Positions 1 through 9,839 of a stretch of DNA of 64,000 nucleotides are shown here, one piece after another. Where the stretch lies: positions 682,001 to 746,000 of the forward strand of contig CBDDLH010000016.1 of the NCBI GenBank assembly GCA_965230565.1, in the 5' to 3' direction. The translations under genes and the position numbers were made by a program. Each line of letters starts with the position of its first letter. Within the stretch, counting starts at the first letter, position 1. Source of the stretch: BCD1 sp965230565 (lineage in GTDB: Bacteria > Bacteroidota > Bacteroidia > Chitinophagales > Saprospiraceae). The notes beneath the pieces are model-generated. The model was not told where the DNA came from, made no database searches, and was given only the letters and a program-made list of their open reading frames with translations.

Positions 1-1377
1 TTTACTGACAACAACCGCCATATAATCGGTATTGCCAATATTGTCAGCAACCATTGAATAATCTCTTGGGAACAAACGTGTTCCGGTAATTCCACAATAT
101 GGAGAATGTTTTTCAGTATATGGGAAAAGCACATAACTGGAACCATCTGTTTCCTGGCCAAACACATAGATATAACACTCAATGGTATTGGCTACCAAAA
201 CCTTGAATTTATCTCCTTTATTGATCGGGCGGACAGTTTTGAAACTCATGTCCCCTCTCCTCTCCATGGCAATGGTTTTCTCAGTTTTGAGATCCAATAA
301 CCCAAATTCAACAGCAAGCTTCTTTTCATCGAATTTTTCGGTATCCGCGCTGCCCATTGGATAAAGACCGTAAGCTTCCTTCACAAAAGTTTCAAAATCT
401 CTATACCTCACCCAGCCAAATCCGCGATCGCCCCATCTTTCTCCCCAGCTGTTCATGATCTGGAAAGCTCCTCCATCCAAATTATCATCATAACCAATGA
501 CTGTCATAGCGTGTCCGCTGAACCCTCTTTGAGTATAATCTTTTTGAGTGGGTCTCCACACTTTTTGTCCAACCATCCGGCTCATAAAAGTACCTCCAAC
601 CTGCATTCCGATCACAACAGGTGCTCCCTGGGCTATATTTTGCTTGATGGCCAAAATATCAGGGGTATACCGGTCATGATCCAGGGTAAGACGGTTATAT
701 CCCTTAATCTTAAATTGACGTCCCTTGGCAATCTGGTTATTCTGAGGAAATCTCCGACATGAACTTTCATCGTATTTAAAATCATTATATGGAAGTCCGC
801 CATTTTGATACATGGCCTTCATAGCATCCAGCATATAAGCTCCCTGGCAACCTTCCAAAGCAATCTGGTTATAGAGATATGCAGGGCTAAATGCTACACT
901 GTTAGGATCTTTTCCCGTTGCCCTGGAATGAAGAATTGTTCTCGCTGAATAGGCACTTGCCCATCCAACACATGAGCCTTGTCTACCCTGTTGTCCTCTG
1001 CTTGGTGCATAAGCTTCAAGAGATACCCTGGAAGGAATTCCATTCCAGGAACCGGAAGCGAGCGGTGCAAAAACCTCTGTTTGGTCATACTTTTCCAGAT
1101 CAAAACTTGCTCCCACAGAAAACATGCTATCATCAAATCCATTGTCAGCCACCTGATTTCCTCCACTCAGCATTTCAGACCCTCCAAGGAAGAAATACCA
1201 AAGCCCTCCTAACAGCAGGATTGGAATAAGGAGTTTGGGTCTTTTGAATAAAAACATAAGAATAAAAGGAAGTAATTTGGCCAAAGAGCCTAAACCTCCT
1301 GTGTTTCTCCTTCCCGGATCATTTGGTCGTTGTCCCCCTGTATTCTTTTGGGGATCTTTTTCCATTCTGATTGGCAT
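1..1377 (-). CDS. Membrane-anchored papain-like (C1A) cysteine peptidase, partial
   Basis: The frame is open from an ATG at 1377 to the window edge (459 codons, no stop), so the C-terminus is missing. A basic, Gly/Pro-rich N-terminus is followed by hydrophobic stretches at about residues 34-45 and 50-64, which suggests a membrane anchor with the catalytic domain outside the cytoplasm. The papain triad is readable: Cys136 in QGSCVGWA, His289 in SGHAMTVIGYDD and Asn309 in MNSWGERWGDRG. After about residue 335 comes a beta-rich region reminiscent of DUF4384-type domains found behind such peptidases. It lies downstream of the giant repeat gene, separated by a probable terminator, so it is probably transcribed separately. 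A second ATG at 1365 is a possible start. Substrate is unknown. The peptidase fold is clear, the role is not. Confidence 0.85.
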   Translation of the reverse strand, partial: MPIRMEKDPQKNTGGQRPNDPGRRNTGGLGSLAKLLPFILMFLFKRPKLLIPILLLGGLWYFFLGGSEMLSGGNQVADNGFDDSMFSVGASFDLEKYDQTEVFAPLASGSWNGIPSRVSLEAYAPSRGQQGRQGSCVGWASAYSARTILHSRATGKDPNSVAFSPAYLYNQIALEGCQGAYMLDAMKAMYQNGGLPYNDFKYDESSCRRFPQNNQIAKGRQFKIKGYNRLTLDHDRYTPDILAIKQNIAQGAPVVIGMQVGGTFMSRMVGQKVWRPTQKDYTQRGFSGHAMTVIGYDDNLDGGAFQIMNSWGERWGDRGFGWVRYRDFETFVKEAYGLYPMGSADTEKFDEKKLAVEFGLLDLKTEKTIAMERRGDMSFKTVRPINKGDKFKVLVANTIECYIYVFGQETDGSSYVLFPYTEKHSPYCGITGTRLFPRDYSMVADNIGNTDYMAVVVSK

Positions 1378-1420
1378 AAATAAAATTTTAATTGAGTCAA
1401 TATTTACCGTCCAATAGGTC

Positions 1421-1460
1421 AAAAACAAAAGCAGGAAGACCGTTTACGCTACGGCCTTCC
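1421..1460 (-). terminator. Rho-independent terminator of the giant repeat gene
   Basis: A 10-bp stem (1434-1443 with 1451-1460, one G-U wobble in minus-strand RNA) has a 7-nt loop and is followed on the minus strand by a T-rich tract (1421-1432). It sits about 95 bp after the stop codon at 1554. Confidence 0.7.
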
Positions 1461-1553
1461 CACTCTGTCCCCTTGGCCTATAACCAAAGGTAATCTGTAA
1501 TTATTATTCTCCCTAATAAAACAGTGTTAACCATATGTTTTTTTTGACTCTGA

Positions 1554-4500
1554 TTACCTCATTAAAGTCACATCTCCTTTAAACAATACCACTTCACCGT
1601 CGATAAATTCCACTTCAGCAAAGTAGGTGAACACCTGCGCATTATACAATTTTCCTCTGTCATATCCATCCCAACCAAAACCAGGGTCATTCGGTGGAAA
1701 ATCATATACTTCAAATACATTCTCTCCCCAGCGATTGAAGATCAGGAAGGAGCGAATATTAGAAACATCATTTCCTGTGAAAATGGAAAGAATATCGTTT
1801 ACGCCATCCCCATTAGGTGAGAATGCATTCGGGATGAACACCTCATATGGCCTGTCCACAAAGATCGTCACATCCTCTGTGCGGATACATCCATTCTCAT
1901 CCATGATCGTTATACTGTAATCCGTCGTCGTCATCGGCTGTACCGTGAACGACAAACAATCTCCACAATCCACACTGTCCTGGGCTTCCCATTCTATGCT
2001 CAACAACTCTGCCGGATCTACATTGATGATCGCATCAACATCAGCATCCTCACCTAGGATAATGAACTGATCATCTCCCAAATCCAGCTGCAGATCATTA
2101 CCATCCTGCAGGATCAACTCCTGCTCATACTCACAACCTTCCACATCCTGAACGATCAGATTATATACTCCGCCCATCAAGCCCTGATAACTCGGTGAAC
2201 CCGTAAAGGCCTCTCCGTTGATACTGTACAAGTAAGGTGGTGTTCCTCCTTCTACTCCTGCTACCACTATACTTCCATCAGCATCTCCAAAACAGGTCGG
2301 TGTCTCAAACTCTGCCAGTATGCCCGTCGGTGCATCTGCATCCAGACTCACCTGCACCTCACTTGTCGAACTACAGCCATTATCCAGATTCTCTACCAAT
2401 AAGGTGTACAGTCCCGGATCCGTTACATCAAAGATCAAGCCGTCCTGTGTCAGGCTCGAGCCTGCATAACTCCAGGTGATCGCTATATTACTGCCCGTAC
2501 TCGTGCCACTGGCATTGATCGTCACTGTTTCACTGTGACAGTCTATCTCCTGATCCTCTCCCGCATTCGCCAGCGGGGCTTCAATATCCTGGGTCACTTC
2601 CACCTCATCTGTTCCCTCACAACCGTTATCTTCATTTAATACCGTCAAAATGTATATTCCTGGCTGCGTAACCTCCGGTGTGGCGGTATCTCCTCCGCCA
2701 CTGATCTGTCCCGTCGTTGTAGACCAGCTGTAGCTGATGTTCGATCCGCTTTCTGAAGCACTTCCATCCAGTTCGTAACTCAGAATGTCACAGTTCAGAT
2801 GGCCTCCCTCTCCGGCTACTGCCAGCGGGATGTCCACATCCTCCGTTACATCCGCACTATCTTCATTATGACAACCCGTTGCCATATCCATCACCTCAAG
2901 GGTGTAGGTGTCCGGCTCTGATACTTCTATCATCTGCTCCGGGCCTTCGGATATCGTCTCTCCTGTTCCATCTTTCCAGCTGTAGATCACTTCCGGTCCC
3001 GTGTGGGAGCCGCTTCCATCCAGTGTCACTGTTTCTGTCTCACAGTCCAGCTCATCCATCACCTCCAGACTCACTACCGGTACAAAGGCCAGGTCCACTA
3101 CCTGGATCATCGATACTTCTGATACACAGTTATGTACCGTATCCGTTACCACCAAACTGTACTGGCCTTCCATATTCACCTCCGGCTGGTAGGATGTCTC
3201 GTTCGTTGCATCTATGCCCGGACCAGTCCAGGTGTAGGTGTACTCCACTCCCGTGCTTGTCTGATCACTGCCTATGCTCGTTGTCAGCACTTCACAATCC
3301 AGATCCAGATCATCTCCTGCTGCAGCTGTTGGCAAGGCAATTTCTTCTATCGTTATTTCTTCATAGGCCGTACAGTCAAATTCATTCGTCGCTGTAGCAC
3401 CGATCAGCCCGGGGTTGCTCACCGCAAGTGTGCTGCCTACGCTGCTATCCGTCCATGCTATACTCATAAACGTACCCGTAACCTCCAGCTGTGTGGAACT
3501 GCCCTCACAGTAATACGGTATACCGGTAATTTGTATCTCAGGAAGCGCATTCTCCGATACCGATACTTCGGTGGAGTCGATACAGCCAAAACTGTTCGTT
3601 ACTGCCACACTGTAGGTTCCCGGTGTGCTTACTTCCAGCATTTGACCGTCTGATCCTGTGGACCACAGATAAGTATTAAATCCTGCTCCTGCATCAAGTT
3701 CTGTCATCGCACCTGCACAGTAATCCAGCTCTCCGGCGATCTGCGGCATTGGCAGTGGGTTTTCCGTGACCAGTACTGCTGTGGAATCGATACAGCCAAA
3801 GCTGTTCGTGACTGCTACGCTATACATGCCCGGGGTGCTGACATTGAGATCTTGGGTGTTGTCACCTGTAGACCAGGTGTAGCTGTCAAAACCAGCTCCT
3901 GCATCTATGGTCGTACTCTGTGCTTCACAGTATTCCAGGGTGCCACTGATCTGTGGCTCTGGCAGTGGGTTTTCAGTGACCATCACTGCTATGGAATCGA
4001 TACAGCCAAAACTGTTCGTTACCGCTACGCTGTAATTACCAGGGGTACTTACAGTGAGATCTTGGGTGTTGTCGCCGGTGGACCAGGTGTAACTGTCAAA
4101 ACCAGCTCCCGCATCAAGGGTTGTATTTTGGGTGGCACAGTATTCCAGCGTGCCGGCTATTTGTGGCTCTGGCAGTGGATTTTCTGTAACCGCTACCATG
4201 GTAGAATCCATACAGCCAAAGCTGTTCGTTACTACCACACTGTAATTGCCTGGTGCGCTTACTTCAAGGGTTTGATCATTATCTCCCGTGGACCAGTCAT
4301 AGCTGTCAAAACCCACTCCCGCATCAAGGGTCGTATTTTGGGTGGCACAGTATTCCAGTGTGCCGGTGATTTGCGGTTGTGGAAGAGTATTCTCCGATAC
4401 ATCCACCGATGTTTCTCCTATACAGCCGCCGTTATCGGTAACCGTAACACTGTACGTACCCGGAGTACTTACCTCCAGTGTGGAGGAGGTGCTGTTATCA

Positions 4501-6761
4501 TTCCACATATAAGTCGCAAAGCCAGCTCCAGCATCAAGGGTTGTGGTTTGTGTCTCACAGTAACTCAGTGGCCCGGAGATCACCGGATTAAGCTCTGTAT
4601 CTTCCGTTACATCTACACTGCCCTCTCCTATACAGCCGTTATCATCCGTTACCGTCAGTGAGAAAGTCTCGGCACTACTCACATCTATCGATTGGGTCAT
4701 ACTGCCATCACTCCATTCATAACTCGTATAAGTGGCTCCGGCATTCAAAGTCGTGAAACCGCCGATACAGTAACTCGTTGATCCCCCGATACTCACTTGC
4801 GGAAGGGCATTCTCTGTTACATCATAGCTGCCCATCGTCTCACAGCCATTGCCATCCGTGACGGTTACTTCGTACTGACCGCCTGTACTTACATCTATTT
4901 GCTGGGTACCATCTGTTGTGGACCATACATAGGTGGTAAAGCCTGCTCCCGCATCCAGCGATACCATATCTCCTGTACAGAAGTCTGCAGGACCCGTGAT
5001 CACCGGATCCGTTACGGCAAAGATGCTTGTCGTTACACTGCCTGTGGTCTCACAGCCATTGCCATCCGTTACTACTACATTGTAGGTATCGGCTGCGTCG
5101 GTTTGTATCTCCGCAGTATCATCTCCTGTGGACCAGCTGTAGCTCACAAAACTGTTGCTTACCTCCAGTGTGGTGCTTGCGCCGGGACAGAAATCCGTAA
5201 CGCCCGTGATCTGGGGATCTGTCGTTACCGATTCTATTACATTTACACTATTGCTTCCTATACAGCCATTCGCATCTTCTACCATCAGCTCATATACTCC
5301 TGCTACCCCTATTTCCAGATCTTCTGTGGAATCTCCACCCGTCCATGTATACGTTACATAACCGCTCTCTCCACTGATCATGGTGGTCAAACCAGGGCAG
5401 TAGCTCAGATCTCCCGTGATCTGTGGTACTGGCAGGGCTTCTTCACTAACGGCTATATCATTACTGCCCATACAGCCATTCGCATCCGTGACCATCAAAC
5501 TCACGGTGCCCGCTACAGATACTGCTGTAGATGGGCCGCTCGTCCCGTCACTCCAGCTATAGGAACTATAAATATCGTTCACAAATACGGTGGCCGTGTC
5601 TCCGCTGCAGAAATAATCTTCTCCTTCTATCGTAAATACAGGATTGGCATTTTCTACTACATCTACACTCGCCTGACCGCTACAGCCAAAGGCATCAGAT
5701 ACCGATACCGTTACCGTTCCCGGAGCACTTACCTCCAGCGTGGAGTTCATGCTGCCATCGCTCCATTCATATGTTGCATAACCCGATCCTACATCAAGCG
5801 TCGTACTCGATCCTTCACAGTAAGACAAGGTTCCCGAGATCACAGGGCTGAGTTCTGCCTGCTCCTCTACCATCACCTCATCTGTGGCCTGACAGCCATT
5901 GCTGTCCGTTACCGTCAAACCGTAATTACCAGCTGTCATCACCGTCAGGGAAGAACCTCCGCTGTTATCGGACCATACGTAAGTATCAAAAACCCCGTCA
6001 CTTGAAAGCTCCGCGGCTCCGCCGGGACAGAATGTCGTACTCCCTACTATAGATACATCAGGCTCCGGATACGCCATCAGCGTCACACTCGTCGTAGCGG
6101 TACAGCCGGTCGCACTCGTCGCGGTAACCGATAACATACCCGGCTGATCAAAACTCTGATCATTGCCCAGCGTGCCATCACTCCACTCGTAGGTGTCAAA
6201 ACCTGGCGTAACACTCAAGGTCACTGAGCTGCCTTCACAGAATGTCGTGTCTCCGCTGATGTCTATTATCGTCGGTTGTAAGGTGATCTCTACTTCTTCG
6301 CTTTGAGCTTCACAGCCATCTGCTGAAGTTCCCATTACGGAATAAAGACCAACTGTGTCAACTGTTATTGATTGCGAAGTTTCTCCATTTGACCATACAT
6401 AATTGGTGTAACCTGCATCTGCAGTCAAGACCGTTGTTCCTCCCTCACACACTTCAAGTGTTCCACTTATAGCCAATGTTGGCGGAGGAAAATTTGAAAC
6501 ATCAACGGAGGCAGTTCCGGTACATCCACCGGCATCTGTCACTTCAACGGTTACTGTCTCGGGGCCTGTAGCCTCATAAGTCGATCCTGTACTACCATCA
6601 GACCATTCATATATTGCATATGTTTCGGATAATCCAAGAATAGTACTACCTCCCTCACAGAATTGTAAATCTCCCGTAATACTCGGGCTAGGCGGGGCTG
6701 TTTCAATTACTTCAACAGTTGCTTCTCCCTGTACATCCAGTTGTATTACTAACCGTAACAC
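1554..6761 (-). CDS. Giant secreted repeat protein, C-terminal part (T9SS type B C-terminus)
   Basis: This is the C-terminal 1735 residues of a gene whose true N-terminus is the 6879-9839 frame. The nominal ATG at 6761 lies inside a repeat and is not a real start. From the N-terminus: 16 tandem modules of about 70 aa (residues about 18-1137), each with an (F/Y)C-x-G start, a central Y-x-W-S and a closing GC; about four longer PKD-like modules beginning at D/N-C pairs (about 1140-1470); one SprB-like repeat (about 1475-1550, CFGDADGSI); and a C-terminal CHU_C/gliding-motility-associated domain (about 1637-1735) with FIPNAFSPNGDGVND. That last domain is a type B T9SS sorting signal, so the protein should be exported across the outer membrane and displayed or released. 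Adhesin-like or structural function is inferred. No catalytic domain is visible. Modules 12-15 are very similar, which suggests recent duplication. Confidence 0.85.
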   Translation of the reverse strand: MLRLVIQLDVQGEATVEVIETAPPSPSITGDLQFCEGGSTILGLSETYAIYEWSDGSTGSTYEATGPETVTVEVTDAGGCTGTASVDVSNFPPPTLAISGTLEVCEGGTTVLTADAGYTNYVWSNGETSQSITVDTVGLYSVMGTSADGCEAQSEEVEITLQPTIIDISGDTTFCEGSSVTLSVTPGFDTYEWSDGTLGNDQSFDQPGMLSVTATSATGCTATTSVTLMAYPEPDVSIVGSTTFCPGGAAELSSDGVFDTYVWSDNSGGSSLTVMTAGNYGLTVTDSNGCQATDEVMVEEQAELSPVISGTLSYCEGSSTTLDVGSGYATYEWSDGSMNSTLEVSAPGTVTVSVSDAFGCSGQASVDVVENANPVFTIEGEDYFCSGDTATVFVNDIYSSYSWSDGTSGPSTAVSVAGTVSLMVTDANGCMGSNDIAVSEEALPVPQITGDLSYCPGLTTMISGESGYVTYTWTGGDSTEDLEIGVAGVYELMVEDANGCIGSNSVNVIESVTTDPQITGVTDFCPGASTTLEVSNSFVSYSWSTGDDTAEIQTDAADTYNVVVTDGNGCETTGSVTTSIFAVTDPVITGPADFCTGDMVSLDAGAGFTTYVWSTTDGTQQIDVSTGGQYEVTVTDGNGCETMGSYDVTENALPQVSIGGSTSYCIGGFTTLNAGATYTSYEWSDGSMTQSIDVSSAETFSLTVTDDNGCIGEGSVDVTEDTELNPVISGPLSYCETQTTTLDAGAGFATYMWNDNSTSSTLEVSTPGTYSVTVTDNGGCIGETSVDVSENTLPQPQITGTLEYCATQNTTLDAGVGFDSYDWSTGDNDQTLEVSAPGNYSVVVTNSFGCMDSTMVAVTENPLPEPQIAGTLEYCATQNTTLDAGAGFDSYTWSTGDNTQDLTVSTPGNYSVAVTNSFGCIDSIAVMVTENPLPEPQISGTLEYCEAQSTTIDAGAGFDSYTWSTGDNTQDLNVSTPGMYSVAVTNSFGCIDSTAVLVTENPLPMPQIAGELDYCAGAMTELDAGAGFNTYLWSTGSDGQMLEVSTPGTYSVAVTNSFGCIDSTEVSVSENALPEIQITGIPYYCEGSSTQLEVTGTFMSIAWTDSSVGSTLAVSNPGLIGATATNEFDCTAYEEITIEEIALPTAAAGDDLDLDCEVLTTSIGSDQTSTGVEYTYTWTGPGIDATNETSYQPEVNMEGQYSLVVTDTVHNCVSEVSMIQVVDLAFVPVVSLEVMDELDCETETVTLDGSGSHTGPEVIYSWKDGTGETISEGPEQMIEVSEPDTYTLEVMDMATGCHNEDSADVTEDVDIPLAVAGEGGHLNCDILSYELDGSASESGSNISYSWSTTTGQISGGGDTATPEVTQPGIYILTVLNEDNGCEGTDEVEVTQDIEAPLANAGEDQEIDCHSETVTINASGTSTGSNIAITWSYAGSSLTQDGLIFDVTDPGLYTLLVENLDNGCSSTSEVQVSLDADAPTGILAEFETPTCFGDADGSIVVAGVEGGTPPYLYSINGEAFTGSPSYQGLMGGVYNLIVQDVEGCEYEQELILQDGNDLQLDLGDDQFIILGEDADVDAIINVDPAELLSIEWEAQDSVDCGDCLSFTVQPMTTTDYSITIMDENGCIRTEDVTIFVDRPYEVFIPNAFSPNGDGVNDILSIFTGNDVSNIRSFLIFNRWGENVFEVYDFPPNDPGFGWDGYDRGKLYNAQVFTYFAEVEFIDGEVVLFKGDVTLMR

Positions 6762-9030
6762 TATAAGATCCAGAACCAGTAACCGTTATTTCCTGAGTAT
6801 TATCACCGTTAGACCATATCATAACTATTAAATCCTGCTCCGGCATCCAGAATAGTACTTCCTCCATCCTCACATATTTCAAGATCTCCACTTAATTGTA
6901 ACACTTAAGCTAGCAGCCTGCTCCACTTCGATCGAAGCTTCTCCCATACAGCCATTTACATCAGTAACTGTCACACTATACGTTCCCGGGTCATTCACAC
7001 CCAAGACCTGCTGATTCCAGGTATTATTCCATAAATAGGTTGCATACCCTGGTCCTGCATCTATAAACCCGGTCTCTCCCTGACAAACAGTGGAATTACC
7101 GTTGATCGTTGGCGTTGGGTTGAGGTTTTGTACAACATTTATAAAGGTGGATCCTACACATCCTTCATCATTGGTCACCTCCAGTGTCACCACTCCCGGT
7201 GCTCCTATGATATATTCTGATCCATTGGGAGATCCTAATCCTCCCCAGGTATAACTTGAATATACACCATCAGCCATGAGGGTCGTAAAATCACCCTCAC
7301 AGAATTGTGCATCGCCCAATATCATCGGACTCGGTACTTCGGCCGGAGTTGTGGTGAAACTTCCTTCTGTTTCACATCCATTGCCATCCGTTACCGTAAC
7401 CGTATAAGTTCCTACGCCCGGGGCTGTGGTCTGTTGTGTCATATCTCCGGTTGACCAGCTATAACTATTAAATCCACCACCTGCATCCAGCGGTGTATCC
7501 TGTCCCGGACACAAAGTCATATCTCCGGTAATCACCGGATCTGTCGTTGGAAATTCATCTACTGTCACTGTTTGCTCTCCTTCACAACCTTCAGCATCAG
7601 TAACCGTAACCGTATAACTGCCCGGTCCGGTAAAAGTCTCTGTCTGGCTCATTCCTCCGCCACTCCAGCTATATGTTACAAATCCGGCTCCCGCATCAAG
7701 CGTGGTATTTGTATTGCCCACAGGACATACCGATAATACTCCTGTGATATTTGGCTGCGGCGGAGTATTCTCCGTTACTGTTATCGAGGTCTCTCCCTCA
7801 CAGCCGTTCGCATCCGTGACCGTCACACTGTAAGTGCCCGGTGCATTATAATCATTCGTCTGGCTGCTGCCTCCGCCACTCCATACATACATCGTATATC
7901 CCGCTCCCGCATCCAGCGTGGTGGTCTGACCAGGACAGATCATATCATCTCCTGTTATTGTCGGACTTGGGGGTGTCTCTTCCGTTACCGTAAAGGAAGT
8001 CTCTCCTTCACAGCCATTCGCATCCGTGACCGTTACACTATAGGTACCCGGATTGTCATAATCATTCGTTTGTCCTGTTCCTCCACCGCTCCAACTGTAG
8101 GAAGCATAACCAGCTCCGGCATCGTAAGTAGTGCTGATATTGGGACAAATAGTCATATCCCCGGTAACACTTGGCGTAGGTAAGGCATTTTCCGTTACAT
8201 CTATCGTGGCTTCTCCCGTACATCCATCCGCATCGGTCACCGTTACACTATAGGTGCCCGGACTGCTTACTGTTAATGTCGGATCAGTGCTCATATCATT
8301 CCATTCATAACCGGAAAAAGTCCCTCCCGTAACAGAAAGATCTGTACTCAGACCTGCACAAAACTCGGTAACTCCATCTATCGATGGGGTGAGTGGGGCT
8401 GCCTGCGTGACATCAATGCTCCCTTCATAAATACAGCCGCCTGCTCCTTCAACTGTAACCCCATACGTTCCCGATGAACTTACACTGATCGTCTGGCCCG
8501 ATTCCGTCGTACTCCAGGAATAAGAAGTATACCCTGCTCCGGCATCCAAATCAATCATGCCTCCGTCACAGAGGATGCCCGATGGGGTAATATCTACAGG
8601 AGAATTTGTCGCTTCCGTAATGGTTATTGATCCAATATTGGTACAAGAGTTTGCATCGGTGACTGTCACTGTATAGGTACCCTCAGAAGAAACAGAAATC
8701 GTTTGTGTAGTTTCAGTGGTATTCCATGCATAACTTGTATAGCCCCCAGGTGCAGATATATCTACACTACCACCCGTACAAAAAGTAGGCCCTCCGCTAA
8801 TGGTAGCATCAGGTAAAGGGTTTTCGGTAACATTAAATGTACCAATTCCTTCACAACCATCTGCATCAGTGACTGTGACGGTGTAAACACCACCCGTAGA
8901 AACTGTAATGGATGGAGTTGTTTCATTTGTTGACCAATTATAGGAATTCCAGGAACCGGGGTCGAGGGTCACACCTCCGCCGACACAAAATGAAAAGTCA
9001 CCATCTGTTGGCATAGGGGCCGGCAAAGTT
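3350..9030 (-). repeat. Array of about 27 tandem 210-bp coding repeats
   Basis: The giant gene is built from 70-codon units: 10 in the upstream frame, 1 inside the frameshifted stretch and 16 in the downstream frame. A typical unit reads about P-x-I-x-G-x-x-x-(F/Y)-C-x-G, then T-L-D-A-G-x-G-(F/Y), Y-x-W-S, V-T-V-T-D-x-x-G-C, and a linker such as VTENPLP. Units near 3550-4600 are closest to each other. Such arrays are prone to recombination and to misassembly. Confidence 0.9.
6727..6893 (-). other. Cluster of three single-base insertions breaking the giant gene
   Basis: Reading the minus strand against the repeat consensus, one extra base is needed at about 6892-6893 (an AA pair), one at about 6816-6819 and one in the GGG run at 6727-6729. 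Removing them gives a clean repeat unit (SGDLEICEDGG, then DAGAGFNSYDWSNGDN, then TVSNTTGCTGEATVEV) joining both frames. The three insertions sum to +3, so the flanking frames are in phase (9839 minus 6761 is 1026 codons). Confidence 0.85.
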
Positions 9031-9839
9031 GAAATGACAATGTCATCCGTTTCAATACAACCAGCATCATCCACTGTTATGGTAAACGTTGCATTGACAG
9101 CAACACCAGCCGGTAGTAAAATATCAGGATTGAGAACATTCGTTGCACTTAAATATGCAATCGCAGATGCAGGACTTGCTGTCCATGTGTATGTTTCACT
9201 CCCGGAATTATTGTTGATTGTAGTCGGTATGGTAGTTGTACCGCCCTCACAAAGGGTTATATCATTACCTGCGAAAACATTTACAACACAGCCATCACAA
9301 ATAATAAAATCGGAAGCCTGATTAGGAGAAGTTCCATCAAACGTAAGGGACATTGCTCCTCCGTCACTACTATAGTCGTTAACCAGAATGAAATAGGTTT
9401 CACCCGGTTGAACTATTAAACCCGATTCATATCCGCTGTTGGTTCCGGTATTGGATAAACCGGCAATATCTGAAGCAGAAAAATTACAAACGATCGGTGA
9501 GCCCAGGTTGCCACAATCAGGATTTGGCCCCCACATGGCAAAATCGGTATCCACTGGTGTACCTACGGAAGTTGCCGTAAATTCCAAAACGGAATTTGCA
9601 GGCATGGAGACATCAAATTCGATCTCGAGCCAATAGGAGTTATCTTCTTCAGATAAAAGACATCCTTCATTATTATTGGGATTGGCAAAATCATCAATAT
9701 TACCTATCCCTGATGGATCCATAATTATCTGGCTATCATCGCAAATCGGAACGGCTGAACTACAGTCGCCCTGTGAATGGGCATAAAAAGAAATAAAAAG
9801 GAAAAGAATTACAAGAAGTAAATTGTAGCTTTTTTTCAT
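6879..9839 (-). CDS. Giant secreted repeat protein, N-terminal part
   Basis: This is the N-terminal 986 residues of the same gene as 1554-6761. A clear signal peptide (residues 1-22, MKKSYNLLLVILFLFISF then AHSQ) precedes a beta-rich domain (about 24-185) that resembles the pre-peptidase or jellyroll-type N-terminal domains of Bacteroidota surface proteins, with WLEIEFD and YFILVNDYSSDGG. One longer Ig-like module follows (about 188-285), then ten tandem modules of about 70 aa up to the frameshift. The last residues (after AASLSVTI) are out of frame and not genuine. With the three insertions removed, the gene covers 1554-9839 and encodes about 2,760 aa. The start at 9839 is supported by the signal peptide. 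Confidence 0.88.
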   Translation of the reverse strand: MKKSYNLLLVILFLFISFYAHSQGDCSSAVPICDDSQIIMDPSGIGNIDDFANPNNNEGCLLSEEDNSYWLEIEFDVSMPANSVLEFTATSVGTPVDTDFAMWGPNPDCGNLGSPIVCNFSASDIAGLSNTGTNSGYESGLIVQPGETYFILVNDYSSDGGAMSLTFDGTSPNQASDFIICDGCVVNVFAGNDITLCEGGTTTIPTTINNNSGSETYTWTASPASAIAYLSATNVLNPDILLPAGVAVNATFTITVDDAGCIETDDIVISTLPAPMPTDGDFSFCVGGGVTLDPGSWNSYNWSTNETTPSITVSTGGVYTVTVTDADGCEGIGTFNVTENPLPDATISGGPTFCTGGSVDISAPGGYTSYAWNTTETTQTISVSSEGTYTVTVTDANSCTNIGSITITEATNSPVDITPSGILCDGGMIDLDAGAGYTSYSWSTTESGQTISVSSSGTYGVTVEGAGGCIYEGSIDVTQAAPLTPSIDGVTEFCAGLSTDLSVTGGTFSGYEWNDMSTDPTLTVSSPGTYSVTVTDADGCTGEATIDVTENALPTPSVTGDMTICPNISTTYDAGAGYASYSWSGGGTGQTNDYDNPGTYSVTVTDANGCEGETSFTVTEETPPSPTITGDDMICPGQTTTLDAGAGYTMYVWSGGGSSQTNDYNAPGTYSVTVTDANGCEGETSITVTENTPPQPNITGVLSVCPVGNTNTTLDAGAGFVTYSWSGGGMSQTETFTGPGSYTVTVTDAEGCEGEQTVTVDEFPTTDPVITGDMTLCPGQDTPLDAGGGFNSYSWSTGDMTQQTTAPGVGTYTVTVTDGNGCETEGSFTTTPAEVPSPMILGDAQFCEGDFTTLMADGVYSSYTWGGLGSPNGSEYIIGAPGVVTLEVTNDEGCVGSTFINVVQNLNPTPTINGNSTVCQGETGFIDAGPGYATYLWNNTWNQQVLGVNDPGTYSVTVTDVNGCMGEASIEVEQAASLSVTIKWRS

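Noticed and set aside
894..1229. Open frames at the left edge on both strands
   Set aside because: They overlap the real peptidase frame (1-1377, minus), which shows the complete catalytic triad.
2879..6005. Long plus-strand open frames opposite the giant repeat gene (e.g. 4797-6005)
   Set aside because: They mirror the repeat units of the minus-strand gene, have no signal peptide or domain, and the minus-strand frame has clear modules throughout.
6727..6893. Programmed ribosomal frameshifting in the giant gene
   Set aside because: Three separate shifts at unrelated sequences, without slippery heptamers, do not fit a programmed event.
3350..9030. CRISPR or satellite array
   Set aside because: The regular repeats are 210-bp coding units without spacers and encode a clear protein module.
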